Assembly (NCBI GenBank): GCA_027214385.1
Contig: JAPVXR010000010.1
Location: 1-64,000 of the forward strand
Length of the DNA: 64,000 bases
Direction: 5' to 3'
Source of the DNA: Cryomorphaceae bacterium 1068
GTDB taxonomy: Bacteria > Bacteroidota > Bacteroidia > Flavobacteriales_D > Cryomorphaceae
The first letter of the stretch is position 1, and each line of letters begins with the position of its first letter. Below, in pieces: positions 34,165 to 43,180 of the stretch. A program made the position numbers and the translations under genes. Under the pieces are notes generated by a model. The model saw nothing but the letters and a program-made list of their open reading frames with translations, searched no databases and was not told the origin of the DNA.

Positions 34165-34168
34165 AACC

Positions 34169-34200
34169 AAAAAAATAGGGTGAGCCTGAAGGGATCACCC
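34169..34200 (-). terminator. Terminator-like hairpin directly before the SulP start codon
   Basis: GGGTGA (34178-34183) pairs with TCACCC (34195-34200); on the minus strand it is followed by TATTTTTTT and then, 4 bases on, the ATG at 34164. It may end the upstream gene at 34276, act as an attenuator in the SulP leader, or both. Confidence 0.7.
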
Positions 34201-34233
34201 GCAAATAAGTTTGTATACAATAAATTAAGGCGG

Positions 34234-34241
34234 CAAAGGTA
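34234..34241 (-). promoter_or_regulatory. -7 element of the SulP gene
   Basis: TACCTTTG on the minus strand fits TAnnTTTG and lies about 70 bases before the ATG, upstream of the hairpin. No -33 TTTG is visible at the normal distance. Confidence 0.5.
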
Positions 34242-34275
34242 AGTTCTTTTTAAAGAAGAGAACCTGATGTGAATG

Positions 34276-34818
34276 CTATTCTATCAGGTACATCAGGAGT
34301 TTGTCTTCAAGAGTCATGGCTACCATACCTTTGTTCTCTTGATAATAAGCGTAGGCTTTCGATCCTCCCGAAATAGACTCCACTACGATGCAATTTTCAA
34401 AAGTTCCCTCAGGAGTTTCAATGCTGCCCTTGGTAGATGTGATTCTAGACAAGCCCGAAAGGCCTGTCCAGCTGAAACCAACTTCGGGTTTTCCCGGGAA
34501 AAAGAGAAACTCTTCATCTGAAATGGCAAGGTTTATTCCGTAAAGGTTTCCTTTCTTTCCCTTGCGAAGTAGCACTGATGGAACTGACTCTTGTCCTGCA
34601 CTATCCCCAACGGTCAGTGTACGCATTTGTCGGTATGACTCACCATTCCAATCTACCGGTTCCTGACCGATATACATCGTCATATTTGGAGTGGAAGGAT
34701 GGGCATTTCCATAAGTCCATTCGGTACCGGGGTCGATCGGGAAATAGTCCTGACACATAAGGTTTCCGACTGTACTAAGCCAAAATAAAAGGACAACTAA
34801 AGCTGTTTTTTGATTCAT
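34276..34818 (-). CDS. Secreted small protein, unknown
   Basis: 180 residues with a signal peptide (MNQKTALVVLLFWLSTVGNL, cleaved near MCQ). The mature part, starting DYFPIDPGTEWTYG, resembles small beta-barrel proteins found in Bacteroidota periplasm; the conserved-looking opening 'FPxxxGTEWxY' occurs in many hypothetical lipoproteins and secreted proteins. No catalytic motif. It begins 8 bases after the membrane protein gene at 34827, so the two form an operon. Confidence 0.7.
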   Translation of the reverse strand: MNQKTALVVLLFWLSTVGNLMCQDYFPIDPGTEWTYGNAHPSTPNMTMYIGQEPVDWNGESYRQMRTLTVGDSAGQESVPSVLLRKGKKGNLYGINLAISDEEFLFFPGKPEVGFSWTGLSGLSRITSTKGSIETPEGTFENCIVVESISGGSKAYAYYQENKGMVAMTLEDKLLMYLIE

Positions 34819-34826
34819 TTCAAAAT

Positions 34827-36167
34827 CTAATTGGTGCTTCCCTTTAGCGAATCTCGTGCCGTTCCTATAGAAACATCCACAGGGAGTGCATCCTTAAAAA
34901 ATTCAACATCCGCTACCATCAGCGTATCTATACCTTCATCTGCTTGATCAAGTAGATAATACAGTTTTAGCTCATGCATTCCTCGAGAATATTCAGACAG
35001 ATCGAGATAAGTCAACAATCCGCTTCTTTCTAAAATTCGATCTTCAGTGTAAAAATAATCGGGGTGAATATACTGTCCGTCCAATTCGAGCAAAATAAAA
35101 CTCTTTAAACATGCCATCATCAGCGAATCGTAGGCTACCTCCTCCATCTCCATGGCCGCTTCATAATTGCATTGTTTAAGAATGTATTCTTCTTCATACT
35201 CGGAGCTATGGACAATCATGACTTTCGCGACATTTCTTTCAATGATATCTGATTCAAAGATGAGCCGTTTGGATGGCTTGCCCTCGGCAAGATTGGCATA
35301 GTTCAAAGCTGCAACATAATCTTCTCCATAGTTGATAGTAAGTTCTGTTGTGCTCAATAAATCAGCCTTCTCACGAATGGCCCAAACCATTACGAGGGTT
35401 CCGAAACAGAAAATCAGCATTGCTATGGTCACTTTCCACCACTTATGATTTGTAACAAATCCGTAGTAGATACTTCGGTACAACGGCGAAAGCGAGAGGA
35501 ATGACATGACTCGATAGAACGGAAAGTAAATTTTATTGATCAGTGGTATTCTCTTGACGATGCCTAAACCTATAAAGTCGATCAAATAAACGATTCCCAA
35601 AACTTGTAGAAAGGGGTCAGCATACTTATCAATCATATTAAGTTCGCCTCCCAGCTCCAGGTATGCGAAGGCAGCGACACCAATCCAACCAATGAAGACA
35701 AACACCCCCACTACGCACATAAACACCAAAAAGCTAGCCGCGAAAACTGTGCTACAAAACTTCTCTAGCTTGATAATGAGATTTTTATAATTGGAAGATT
35801 TGGCTATGACACGCTTGAAGTTCTCGGGATATTTTAAACGATCTACACGAACTCCATCGATATATACATAACTGAGACCTACGAAGGCTGCCCAAATACT
35901 TCTGCCAATGAGGTGAATCGAAAAACCAATAATGAGCCAATAATTTGCAGCCAGTAAGATTGCCGCAAGCGTTTCATCCACATTTCCGCCACTAAATAGT
36001 TGTCCCGAGTTTACGTTGAGATAAGCATTGGCTTGTTCAATGTATGGCGGAATCTGAAACAGGGCAAAAAGCACAATACCCGAAATCAGGATCTCCGGCT
36101 CCCAGCTTTGCTCTTGTACGCGCTGAAGCCAATTCCTATGATTTTCCGCTTTTTTATCCTCAGACAT
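34827..36167 (-). CDS. Polytopic membrane protein with large soluble C-terminus, unknown
   Basis: 446 residues. After a basic 25-residue N-terminus come about six helices (roughly 26-42, 68-98, 140-172, 187-205, 220-235, 245-265), then about 180 residues of soluble, acidic sequence with alternating strands (VMIVHSSEYEEEYILKQC, YDSLMMACLKSFILLELDGQ). Topology suggests the tail lies in the periplasm if the N-terminus is inside. I do not recognise the family. It is first in a two-gene unit with the secreted protein at 34276. Confidence 0.7.
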   Translation of the reverse strand: MSEDKKAENHRNWLQRVQEQSWEPEILISGIVLFALFQIPPYIEQANAYLNVNSGQLFSGGNVDETLAAILLAANYWLIIGFSIHLIGRSIWAAFVGLSYVYIDGVRVDRLKYPENFKRVIAKSSNYKNLIIKLEKFCSTVFAASFLVFMCVVGVFVFIGWIGVAAFAYLELGGELNMIDKYADPFLQVLGIVYLIDFIGLGIVKRIPLINKIYFPFYRVMSFLSLSPLYRSIYYGFVTNHKWWKVTIAMLIFCFGTLVMVWAIREKADLLSTTELTINYGEDYVAALNYANLAEGKPSKRLIFESDIIERNVAKVMIVHSSEYEEEYILKQCNYEAAMEMEEVAYDSLMMACLKSFILLELDGQYIHPDYFYTEDRILERSGLLTYLDLSEYSRGMHELKLYYLLDQADEGIDTLMVADVEFFKDALPVDVSIGTARDSLKGSTN

Positions 36168-36224
36168 GTTTCAAAGAAAGAAAAATCAATTGCAAGTCGA
36201 GAATTTCTTGCAGATTTGTGAGCA

Positions 36225-37136
36225 GTGAAGTACGCATTGTCCTGTTTTTATTTGGTGGTTTCTTTTTGTGCTTTCGCACAAGAACGCATTGATCTCTTGA
36301 CCCTTTCCACGCGATGGGGCCAGCCTTCGGCATATGATGACTTCGATGGAGAAGCTCAGGAATCGGGACTTTTTATCAATGCAAAAATGCCCGTAGTCCT
36401 TTCGGGAAAAACGATTTGGTTCAACAATGTGACCTACACAAGGAGCACGGTTAAGAATGAATTTGATTCGCCTGAACTATCAGCGCCCGACCTTAACCTC
36501 CACGCCTTTATTCTTCAGACGGGCTTGGTTCAAAAACTGGATAATGACCGCGCCTTCCAGCTTCTGTTCGTTCCCAGATTCATGAGCGACCTAAAAAATC
36601 CCGGTAGTGGTGCATGGCAATTTGGTGCCATTGGTCTCTACGAAAAGCGTTACCACGAGAAGCTTCGCTTGCGCTACGGATTTCTTTTCAACCAAGAATT
36701 GGCAGGGCCACTACTCGTTCCACTGGTCGATGTTCTTTGGCAATTCCGACCCAAATGGAGTCTGTCGGGGCTCTTCCCGATTTACGGAAAGCTGAACTAC
36801 TACGCAAACGAAAAGCTCACCGTTGGAATCTCGCACTTCGGGTTGATCACATCTTTTGATCTGGGTGAAGAAAACAGCGGAACCTACATGGAACGCACCA
36901 GCATTGATCTCAGCCTCTTTGCACGGTACAACTTATTCGGGAATTTTTTCGCCGAAGGGCGAATTGGCTATGCTCTCGATCGCAATTACGAGCAATATGA
37001 AGAAGACGAGAATATTGACTTTCGCATTAGCATCTTCCGGATCGGAGACAATCGAGGCGACCCGCTCAACGCGACTTTTGCAGACGGTTTGATTGCTTCT
37101 CTTAGAATGGTTTATAGTTTACCCATTCCTGAATAA
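36225..37136 (+). CDS. DUF6268 outer-membrane beta-barrel protein
   Basis: 303 residues. GTG start; signal peptide MKYALSCFYLVVSFCAFAQ. The body alternates like an outer-membrane barrel with repeated FxLxF/YxNxxL strands (LNLHAFILQTGLVQKL, LSLFARYNLFGNFFAEGRIG), matching the DUF6268 family of Bacteroidota. It ends in a hydrophobic strand before IPE. Function unknown. Divergent from the membrane protein at 36167. Confidence 0.75.
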   Translation: MKYALSCFYLVVSFCAFAQERIDLLTLSTRWGQPSAYDDFDGEAQESGLFINAKMPVVLSGKTIWFNNVTYTRSTVKNEFDSPELSAPDLNLHAFILQTGLVQKLDNDRAFQLLFVPRFMSDLKNPGSGAWQFGAIGLYEKRYHEKLRLRYGFLFNQELAGPLLVPLVDVLWQFRPKWSLSGLFPIYGKLNYYANEKLTVGISHFGLITSFDLGEENSGTYMERTSIDLSLFARYNLFGNFFAEGRIGYALDRNYEQYEEDENIDFRISIFRIGDNRGDPLNATFADGLIASLRMVYSLPIPE

Positions 37137-37243
37137 CCAATGGAGTGAGTCCGTTTTTCCTTTTAGAAAAGAGGGTTCTTGACATGTAATCTTTCAAAGA
37201 ATTTAGCTTGGTCCCCTCCACCCCTCTGCTCTATTTTTATAAC

Positions 37244-37837
37244 ATGAAATGGATTTGCTCTATATTGATTCTATTGACTGTTTCGGTCTCTGCGCAGGAA
37301 ATTACTGCCGGTAAGCAGTACTTCATTCTAGAGGGAGATACCATCGAAGGATTCTACTCAGATTTCGAAATTGAAAATGGAAAGTTTGTACAGTACAAGG
37401 TGATTGAATGCCCGAAAGATCGATATTTAGTTGGTTTCGCTACTGCTGCTCATGAAAGAGAACTGTCGTGGTCCCAAGTCTTACGAGGAGAATACAAAAA
37501 CTTCAAGCCTTCAGGTGAATGGTTTCAATGGCTCAGCTCCTCTAATTGTGAGTGCGGCGGAGGGTTTGCCTGGAAAAAAACAACTTACTTGCAGTGCGAT
37601 TCAATCCAACTGAATTACTGGAACTATCAGATTGTAATGACCTCAGACAGCTCCTACATCAAAGGTGAAACTTTTGAAGGCTACCATTCAAGTAAGGAAT
37701 GGGAATGCATCCAAGACGACTGCAAGATTTGGCTCCAATCAGGAAGCGACACGCTTGAATATTCCTTTATTGAGATTCTGATGCGCCTGGATACTTACTG
37801 GCTTAACCCTATGCCTTTTCAGCAAAAAGAAGATTAA
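37244..37837 (+). CDS. Secreted protein, unknown
   Basis: 197 residues from the ATG at 37244, which begins a clean signal peptide (MKWICSILILLTVSVSAQ); earlier codons in the frame do not fit. The mature part has five to six Cys residues, including CECGG and pairs spaced as WECIQDDCKIW, so disulfides are likely after export. No family recognised. Confidence 0.65.
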   Translation: MKWICSILILLTVSVSAQEITAGKQYFILEGDTIEGFYSDFEIENGKFVQYKVIECPKDRYLVGFATAAHERELSWSQVLRGEYKNFKPSGEWFQWLSSSNCECGGGFAWKKTTYLQCDSIQLNYWNYQIVMTSDSSYIKGETFEGYHSSKEWECIQDDCKIWLQSGSDTLEYSFIEILMRLDTYWLNPMPFQQKED

Positions 37838-37931
37838 AATCCAACGAAGGCTACTCAAGTTATCACTATGTGACTTTCATCTCTTTCAAAACAGTTTCAA
37901 CAGTTTATTTTTAGGGGTTCAAAAAGAAAAT

Positions 37932-38942
37932 ATGAATAAGAAGGCCATCATTATTCTATCAGCATTTGGAATGCTGACAATAGCGCATAGCTGTGGTACG
38001 AGCAACGAAAACCACCGGCAAACTGAAGCACCCGTCTCCATGATTCAAACGGACTTGAACAATGGATTCAACCTTTTGGACAAAAACTGCTTTTCCTGCC
38101 ATTCTCCAAAAGGAGCGCACGACGCCAGAATAGCACCTCCCATGGTGGCGATAAAGAAGCATTACATTGATGATCAAACCACGCTGGATATCTTTTCAGA
38201 TGATTTGATTGCCTTCGTTCAAAACCCAACAAAAGAAAACTCGAAGATGCCGGGAGCCATCGAAAAGTTTGGAGTAATGCCGAAAATGGAATTCTCTGAA
38301 AAAGACCTTCGCGACATTGCCGCTTACATTTTCGAAACGGATCTGGAAGAGCCCGCGTGGTTTGAAGAGCACTATCAGCAAGAGCGAAAGCGCTACCGTC
38401 AAGGGCAGCAAAAAGGAGAGGTAAACTATTTGGATAAAGGAAAGGAGATGGCCATGCAAACCAAGTCCCAACTTGGAAGTAATTTGATGGCGGCCGTAAA
38501 AGAAAAAGGCCCTGAAGGTGCCGTGGAGTTTTGCAATACCAGAGCTTATCCGCTCACTGATAGCATGGCAGTAGCGCTGGGAGCAAAAATCAAACGAGTA
38601 AGTGATCAACCTCGAAATCCGGCAAACAAGGCTAATGAAGCTGAGTTGAACTATATTCTGAATGCCAAAGCTCAATTGGCACAAGGAGAAACGGCAAGCC
38701 CGCAAATGACTGATATGGGAGAAACAATGGTGGGCTATTATCCGATCACTACAAATGCGATGTGCTTAAAATGCCACGGCGAACCGGATACACAAATCAA
38801 TCAAGCAACTCATGATGTGTTGAATGCGCTCTATCCCGAAGACGAAGCTACCGGTTACGGTGAAAACGAATTACGCGGTATCTGGGTAGTTGAAATGAAT
38901 AAAATTTCCCCTAAAAAGGGAAAAGGAAAAAAAGCTCAATAG
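37932..38942 (+). CDS. Di-haem lipoprotein: cytochrome c domain plus DUF3365/Tll0287-like domain
   Basis: 336 residues. Lipobox at IAHSC (Cys 21). The first domain (about 40-115) is a monohaem cytochrome c: CFSCH at 53-57 and a distal Met candidate in MPKMEFSEKDLRDIAAYIF. The second domain (about 150-325) matches DUF3365 (Tll0287-like c-type haem family) with its own CLKCH at 278-282 and the conserved GAVEFCNTRAYPL and RNPANKANEAE. DUF3365 domains occur as haem-based sensors. The fusion suggests an outer- or inner-membrane-anchored redox sensor or electron carrier in the periplasm. Haem attachment motifs are seen; sensing is inferred. Ends in a Lys/Gly-rich tail. Confidence 0.85.
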   Translation: MNKKAIIILSAFGMLTIAHSCGTSNENHRQTEAPVSMIQTDLNNGFNLLDKNCFSCHSPKGAHDARIAPPMVAIKKHYIDDQTTLDIFSDDLIAFVQNPTKENSKMPGAIEKFGVMPKMEFSEKDLRDIAAYIFETDLEEPAWFEEHYQQERKRYRQGQQKGEVNYLDKGKEMAMQTKSQLGSNLMAAVKEKGPEGAVEFCNTRAYPLTDSMAVALGAKIKRVSDQPRNPANKANEAELNYILNAKAQLAQGETASPQMTDMGETMVGYYPITTNAMCLKCHGEPDTQINQATHDVLNALYPEDEATGYGENELRGIWVVEMNKISPKKGKGKKAQ

Positions 38943-39012
38943 TAAGTGGTGTTGTGTCTTTCAGGTCTTATTTCACCATCATCTCTGCCTGTAGAGGCTC
39001 GACGAATGCAAT

Positions 39013-39321
39013 TTATTTACCGCGAAGCCAAAAGATAAATAGCTTGATGGTAGCCATGAATTTCCACTTATCAATTTTACCATCATAAATGGTGATGGCG
39101 GGTTTATCTGCAATCTCAATAGAAACACGCTGATCGAGATTCTTGGACAGTCCTAGTAATCGCTTCGGATTAGAAAACGATCCCTTCACACTTTCAAAAA
39201 AAGCGGATACAGTATTCCAATCTTCAAAATGAACGGTCAATACCTTATTCTTCGTAAGGATTTTGATGCTTCCCTGTTCAGATTGGAGCACTATATCGCT
39301 TTCAATGTGCAGTTTTTTCAA
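39013..39321 (-). CDS. Small protein, unknown
   Basis: 102 residues, TTG start (no ATG in a fitting place). A beta-rich first half (LTVHFEDWNTVSAFFESV) ends in a basic hydrophobic tail (MATIKLFIFWLRGK). Its position 17 bases after the small gene at 39339, on the same strand, supports it as real. No family recognised. Confidence 0.55.
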   Translation of the reverse strand: MKKLHIESDIVLQSEQGSIKILTKNKVLTVHFEDWNTVSAFFESVKGSFSNPKRLLGLSKNLDQRVSIEIADKPAITIYDGKIDKWKFMATIKLFIFWLRGK

Positions 39322-39338
39322 GGTGCCGATTAGTTTGC

Positions 39339-39542
39339 TTAAGCATTTCCTGCGCCTTCAGTGGTAGAGACGGTTACTTTGCCGTTTACCTTCCACTTGG
39401 CGTGTTGATTCTCTTTAGTTCCGCTGGGAACATCGATTTCCATGTGATCAAAATCATAGGAAATCTTCGCGTTTCTACCCGTTAACTTGTCGTAAAGGCC
39501 AATCGCTAAATCGGGCCATGTTTGTGTTTCGTTGCTTGCCAT
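39339..39542 (-). CDS. Small conserved protein, unknown
   Basis: 67 residues from the ATG at 39542 (MASNETQTWPDLAIGLYDKL). Half helix, half beta strand (AKISYDFDHMEIDVPSG, WKVNGKVTVSTTEGAG). Similar short acidic proteins are widespread in Flavobacteriia without known role. Probably cotranscribed with the gene at 39013. Confidence 0.6.
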   Translation of the reverse strand: MASNETQTWPDLAIGLYDKLTGRNAKISYDFDHMEIDVPSGTKENQHAKWKVNGKVTVSTTEGAGNA

Positions 39543-39632
39543 AATTATTATTTTTAGATTCAATAACCTAACAAGACAGAAATCAAATTGTTATAAATCC
39601 AGATAAAGGACAGGAGAGATCTTAAAAGCTCC

Positions 39633-40400
39633 CTAGTCAGATTCGACCACTAATCCATCAAAAGCCAAATGAATATGATCGGGCAGCTCTAGGCCCACAT
39701 CAGCATGTTTTCCCAAAAGGTGTGAAATGTGCGTGAAGTATGCACGCTTGGGCTTAAGCTCGTTCACAATAGCAATAGCCTCTTCCAAGTTGAAGTGAGA
39801 AATATGCTCTTTCTTTCGAAGTGCATTCAATACCAAAACATCCAGATTTTTCAATTTCTCTTTCTCTTCGGGAGCGATATAGTTGGCATCGGTAATGTAA
39901 GCGACGTCTTTTATTCTAAAACCCAGGACGGACATTTTGTAGTGCAACAGTTGAATCGGAGTTACCTCTGTACCGTCAATCGCAAAATTCTCTTTTCCGG
40001 AAATGGTATGTAAGTTGACTTTGGGTACTCCAGGATATTTCTGAGCCGCAAAAACATAGTGATACTCTCGCTTCAACGCCTCTTGCACGGCATTGGTGGC
40101 ATAGATTTCTATTGGCTTTCGGTATTTAAAATTGAATGCACGGATGTCGTCCAATCCCGCAATGTGGTCTTTGTGCTCATGGGTAAAAATCACCTTCGGC
40201 ATGTCTGTCGGAGTATTTCTGAGCATCTGCTGCCTGAAATCGGGGCCTGTATCAATGACGAAGGTATTCCCATCTGCTTCAATCATTGCCGACGTTCGAA
40301 GTCGATTATCCTTTTCATCCGCAGACATGCAGACTTCACAATTGCAACCAATCACCGGTACCCCCTGTGAGGTACCTGTTCCTAAAAAGGTAATTCGCAT
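39633..40400 (-). CDS. MBL-fold metal-dependent hydrolase (PhnP-like)
   Basis: 255 residues from the ATG at 40400. Metallo-beta-lactamase fold with GTGTSQGVPVIGC at the start, a Cys cluster (GCNCEVC) typical of the PhnP-type structural zinc site, the HxHxDH motif (FTHEHKDHIAGL) near residue 75 and later ITDANY and HISHLL metal ligands. PhnP is a cyclic phosphodiesterase; close homologues outside phn operons have undetermined substrates. A TAATTTCG -7-like box lies just upstream (40406-40413, minus strand). Confidence 0.88.
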   Translation of the reverse strand: MRITFLGTGTSQGVPVIGCNCEVCMSADEKDNRLRTSAMIEADGNTFVIDTGPDFRQQMLRNTPTDMPKVIFTHEHKDHIAGLDDIRAFNFKYRKPIEIYATNAVQEALKREYHYVFAAQKYPGVPKVNLHTISGKENFAIDGTEVTPIQLLHYKMSVLGFRIKDVAYITDANYIAPEEKEKLKNLDVLVLNALRKKEHISHFNLEEAIAIVNELKPKRAYFTHISHLLGKHADVGLELPDHIHLAFDGLVVESD

Positions 40401-40458
40401 TCTTGCGAAATTAGAATAATACACCGAACAATTCGTTGTGAAAATAAGGTGGAGATAG

Positions 40459-40490
40459 TTGGTTAAGTTCTATTAAAGACCTTAATTTTG
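40459..40490 (+). promoter_or_regulatory. Promoter of the conserved unknown gene at 40519
   Basis: TTG (40459-40461), 21 bases, TAATTTTG (40483-40490). The -7 box is a perfect TAnnTTTG. It leaves a leader of only about 20 bases and supports the TTG start. Confidence 0.65.
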
Positions 40491-40518
40491 AGCCACTCTA
40501 TAAAAGAAGGAAAACACA

Positions 40519-41958
40519 TTGGAAAGGGTAATTCTTACCTCCAAGCAAAAAGCACTTAGGATCAATCTTGATCCGGACATCTACGGAACCTTTTCGGAAA
40601 TCGGAGCGGGACAGGAAGTGGTGAGACACTTTTTTCGTGCAGGTGGTGCTTCCGGTACAATTGCGAAGGCTATGTCGGCTTATGACAAAGACTTCAGCGA
40701 TGCCATATACGGTACGGAAACGAACAATCGATATGTCTGTGAACCGCGACTGCGCAAGATGGTCGAGCATGAATATGGCTTGATTGAGGAGCGCTTGAGC
40801 CGCGAGAAACACCCTTCCAAAAAATTCTTCTCTTACGCGAATACAATTGCGACCATCGATTTTAAAAAGCGGTATCCGGGCCATGGTTGGATGGGAATAA
40901 AATTCCAAACCAGCCCTGAGAAAGAGCCAAACGAGGTAGTGTTGCACGTAAAGCTTCACGAAAATGAAGCTTCTTTTCAACAAGAAACCATCGGTGTTTT
41001 AGGTGTAAATATTCTCTACGGATGCTACTTCTATTACCAAAACCCAAGAGAATACCTAAAGTCGCTTTACGATAACTTGACGCGAGATCAGATTGAAATC
41101 GACATGATTTCGATGGAAGGTCCGGACTTTGAGGGTGTAGACAATCGACTACTCAGCTTGCAGCTAGTAAAGAATGGTTTTACAGATGCGGTAATTTTTA
41201 GCCCTGACGGAAAAAACCTTCAGCCTTCTGATCTACTCTACAAAAAGAATATCCTAACCATTCGTGGAAGTTTCCGCCCCGTAACGAAGGTGAACATTGA
41301 TATGATCATCAATGGCTACAACGCCTTTGTGAAAGAAAAGCGTGTAGACTCTGATGATCTTCAGGTTTTGTTTGAGATTACCCTCAGCAATTTGAAATCA
41401 GGCGGTGATATCGATGAACAAGACTTTATCGACAGAGCCGATATTTTATGTTCCCTCGGTCAAACGGTACTGATATCGAATTACCAAGAGTATTATAAGT
41501 TGATTCGCTACTTCTCTACCATGACGAAGAAGCGCATGGGACTCATCATGGGTACCAACAACCTGGATGCTCTATTCGATGAAAAATACTACCGCGATTT
41601 AGATGGTGGAATTCTTGAAGCATTCGGAGTGTTGTTCACGCGTGATTTGAAAGTCTACGTTTACCCATCAAAACTAGAAGACAAAGACGAGATGATCACC
41701 TGTGGGAACATGGATGTTCATCCAAGGCTGCGACCACTTTACAACTACCTACTCAGCAACGGTAGAATTGTAGATTTGGAAGAGCACGACCCTGATGTGC
41801 TTTGGATTCAGAGCAGAAAAGCCCTGCAAATGATCAGAAATGGCGAGCCGGGTTGGGAAAAAATGGTTCCGAATTATGTCGATGTAATGATCAAAAAGAA
41901 TCGCCTTTTCGGTTACGACCCCGAGCTTTTCGAAGAAGAAACCACGGAGTCGAAATAA
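40519..41958 (+). CDS. Conserved Bacteroidota protein of about 480 residues, unknown
   Basis: 479 residues, TTG start (MERVILTSKQKALRINLDP after initiation). Highly patterned, enzyme-like sequence without signal peptide: GTFSEIGAGQEVVRHFFRAG, ASGTIAKAMSAYDKDFSDAIYG, QLVKNGFTDAVIF, RMGLIMGTNNLDALFDEKYY. I recall close relatives across Bacteroidota that carry unreliable labels such as TonB-dependent receptor or nicotinate-nucleotide adenylyltransferase; neither fits, as there is no barrel, no signal peptide and no visible HxGH nucleotidyltransferase motif. A cytoplasmic enzyme is likely, with unknown reaction. It is monocistronic and ends 1 base before the convergent cysteine desulfurase gene. 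Confidence 0.8.
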   Translation: MERVILTSKQKALRINLDPDIYGTFSEIGAGQEVVRHFFRAGGASGTIAKAMSAYDKDFSDAIYGTETNNRYVCEPRLRKMVEHEYGLIEERLSREKHPSKKFFSYANTIATIDFKKRYPGHGWMGIKFQTSPEKEPNEVVLHVKLHENEASFQQETIGVLGVNILYGCYFYYQNPREYLKSLYDNLTRDQIEIDMISMEGPDFEGVDNRLLSLQLVKNGFTDAVIFSPDGKNLQPSDLLYKKNILTIRGSFRPVTKVNIDMIINGYNAFVKEKRVDSDDLQVLFEITLSNLKSGGDIDEQDFIDRADILCSLGQTVLISNYQEYYKLIRYFSTMTKKRMGLIMGTNNLDALFDEKYYRDLDGGILEAFGVLFTRDLKVYVYPSKLEDKDEMITCGNMDVHPRLRPLYNYLLSNGRIVDLEEHDPDVLWIQSRKALQMIRNGEPGWEKMVPNYVDVMIKKNRLFGYDPELFEEETTESK

Positions 41959-41959
41959 G

Positions 41960-43108
41960 CTAAGAAGCTACTTCTGAGGTTATCGTTACCAAGTGCTTAC
42001 TCAATTGGCTCACCACATAGTCCACCTCTTCTTTTGTGCTGTATCGGCTAAAGCTAAAGCGAATACTCGGCACAGATGTATCAGCATTGATAGCTCGCAG
42101 TACATGGCTTCCTTGGTTGCTACCGCTGGAACAAGCGCTACCTCCCGAGCAGGCTATTCCGTCAATATCCAACAAGAATAGAAGCATCTCAGCCTTATCC
42201 GTCTTAGGCAGCCTCACATTGAGAACAGTGTAAAGACTCCGCTCCAAACATCCGTTAAAATTCGATCCATGGATTTCTTCCCGCAACTTTTGACACATGT
42301 AATCCTTGATAGATTGAATATGCTCGCGGTGTTCATCCACATGCTCTAAAGCCATCTCCAAAGCTTTTGCCATCCCTACAATGCCGTAGATATTTTCCGT
42401 TCCGGCACGCATATTTCTCTCTTGTGAGCCACCTCGAATTAATGAGTTCACATGGACATCCTTATTAATGTAGAGAAAGCCTACGCCTTTTGGTCCGTGA
42501 AACTTATGTGCAGCACCGGTAATAAAATGAACTTTGGTTTTTGACAAGTCCATGGGGAAATGCCCCATTGTTTGAACGGTATCAGAATGAAAAAGGGCAC
42601 CGTACTCCTCGCAAATCTGACCGATCTCATCAATATCGATCATGGTACCGATCTCATTATTGGCGTGCATTAAAGAGACTAAAGTCTTTTTATCACTACT
42701 TGCTAAAAGCTCTTTGAGATGGTCTACATCAACATGACCAAGATCAGTTAACCTGACCATTTCGAGCTCAACATTGCAATTGGATTGGCAATGCTCCACG
42801 GTATGGAGCACCGCGTGGTGTTCTGCCAGTGATGAAATAATTCGCGTAACTCCAAGCTCTTCAATCGCTCCGTGGATGGCCATATTGTCGGCCTCTGTTC
42901 CACCTGAAGTAAAGCAGATTTCCATAGGGGAACAGTGAAGCAACTTAGCAATGGTTTTTCTGGCCATTTCAATAGCTGACTTCGTCTTTCTTCCGAATTG
43001 ATGTGTACTGGATGGATTCCCAAAATCGTCGCGAAGTAATGGCAACATTACGTCAAGCACCTCGGGTGCCAATGGAGTAGTTGCGGCATTGTCGAAATAA
43101 ACTCTCAT
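41960..43108 (-). CDS. Cysteine desulfurase (NifS/IscS class)
   Basis: 382 residues. PLP enzyme releasing sulfur from cysteine as a persulfide for Fe-S clusters and thio-modifications. Motifs: YFDNAATTPLAPEV at the N-terminus, TSGGTEADN, HSDTVQTMGH, PLP lysine in TGAAHKFHGPKG, and the mobile catalytic Cys in IACSGGSACSSGS, the group I pattern. No IscU, IscR or Suf genes are adjacent. It has its own -7 box within the end of the glmM gene. Confidence 0.92.
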   Translation of the reverse strand: MRVYFDNAATTPLAPEVLDVMLPLLRDDFGNPSSTHQFGRKTKSAIEMARKTIAKLLHCSPMEICFTSGGTEADNMAIHGAIEELGVTRIISSLAEHHAVLHTVEHCQSNCNVELEMVRLTDLGHVDVDHLKELLASSDKKTLVSLMHANNEIGTMIDIDEIGQICEEYGALFHSDTVQTMGHFPMDLSKTKVHFITGAAHKFHGPKGVGFLYINKDVHVNSLIRGGSQERNMRAGTENIYGIVGMAKALEMALEHVDEHREHIQSIKDYMCQKLREEIHGSNFNGCLERSLYTVLNVRLPKTDKAEMLLFLLDIDGIACSGGSACSSGSNQGSHVLRAINADTSVPSIRFSFSRYSTKEEVDYVVSQLSKHLVTITSEVAS

Positions 43109-43180
43109 TTGCTTAAAAATTTTTCGCAGCTACTCATTCTGCAGAATACTTTCTGCGCAAATGGAACCGCTTCGCTCTGG

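Noticed and set aside
38196-38705. 169-codon minus-strand open frame opposite the di-haem lipoprotein
   Set aside because: Shadow frame; the plus strand has the haem motifs and lipobox.
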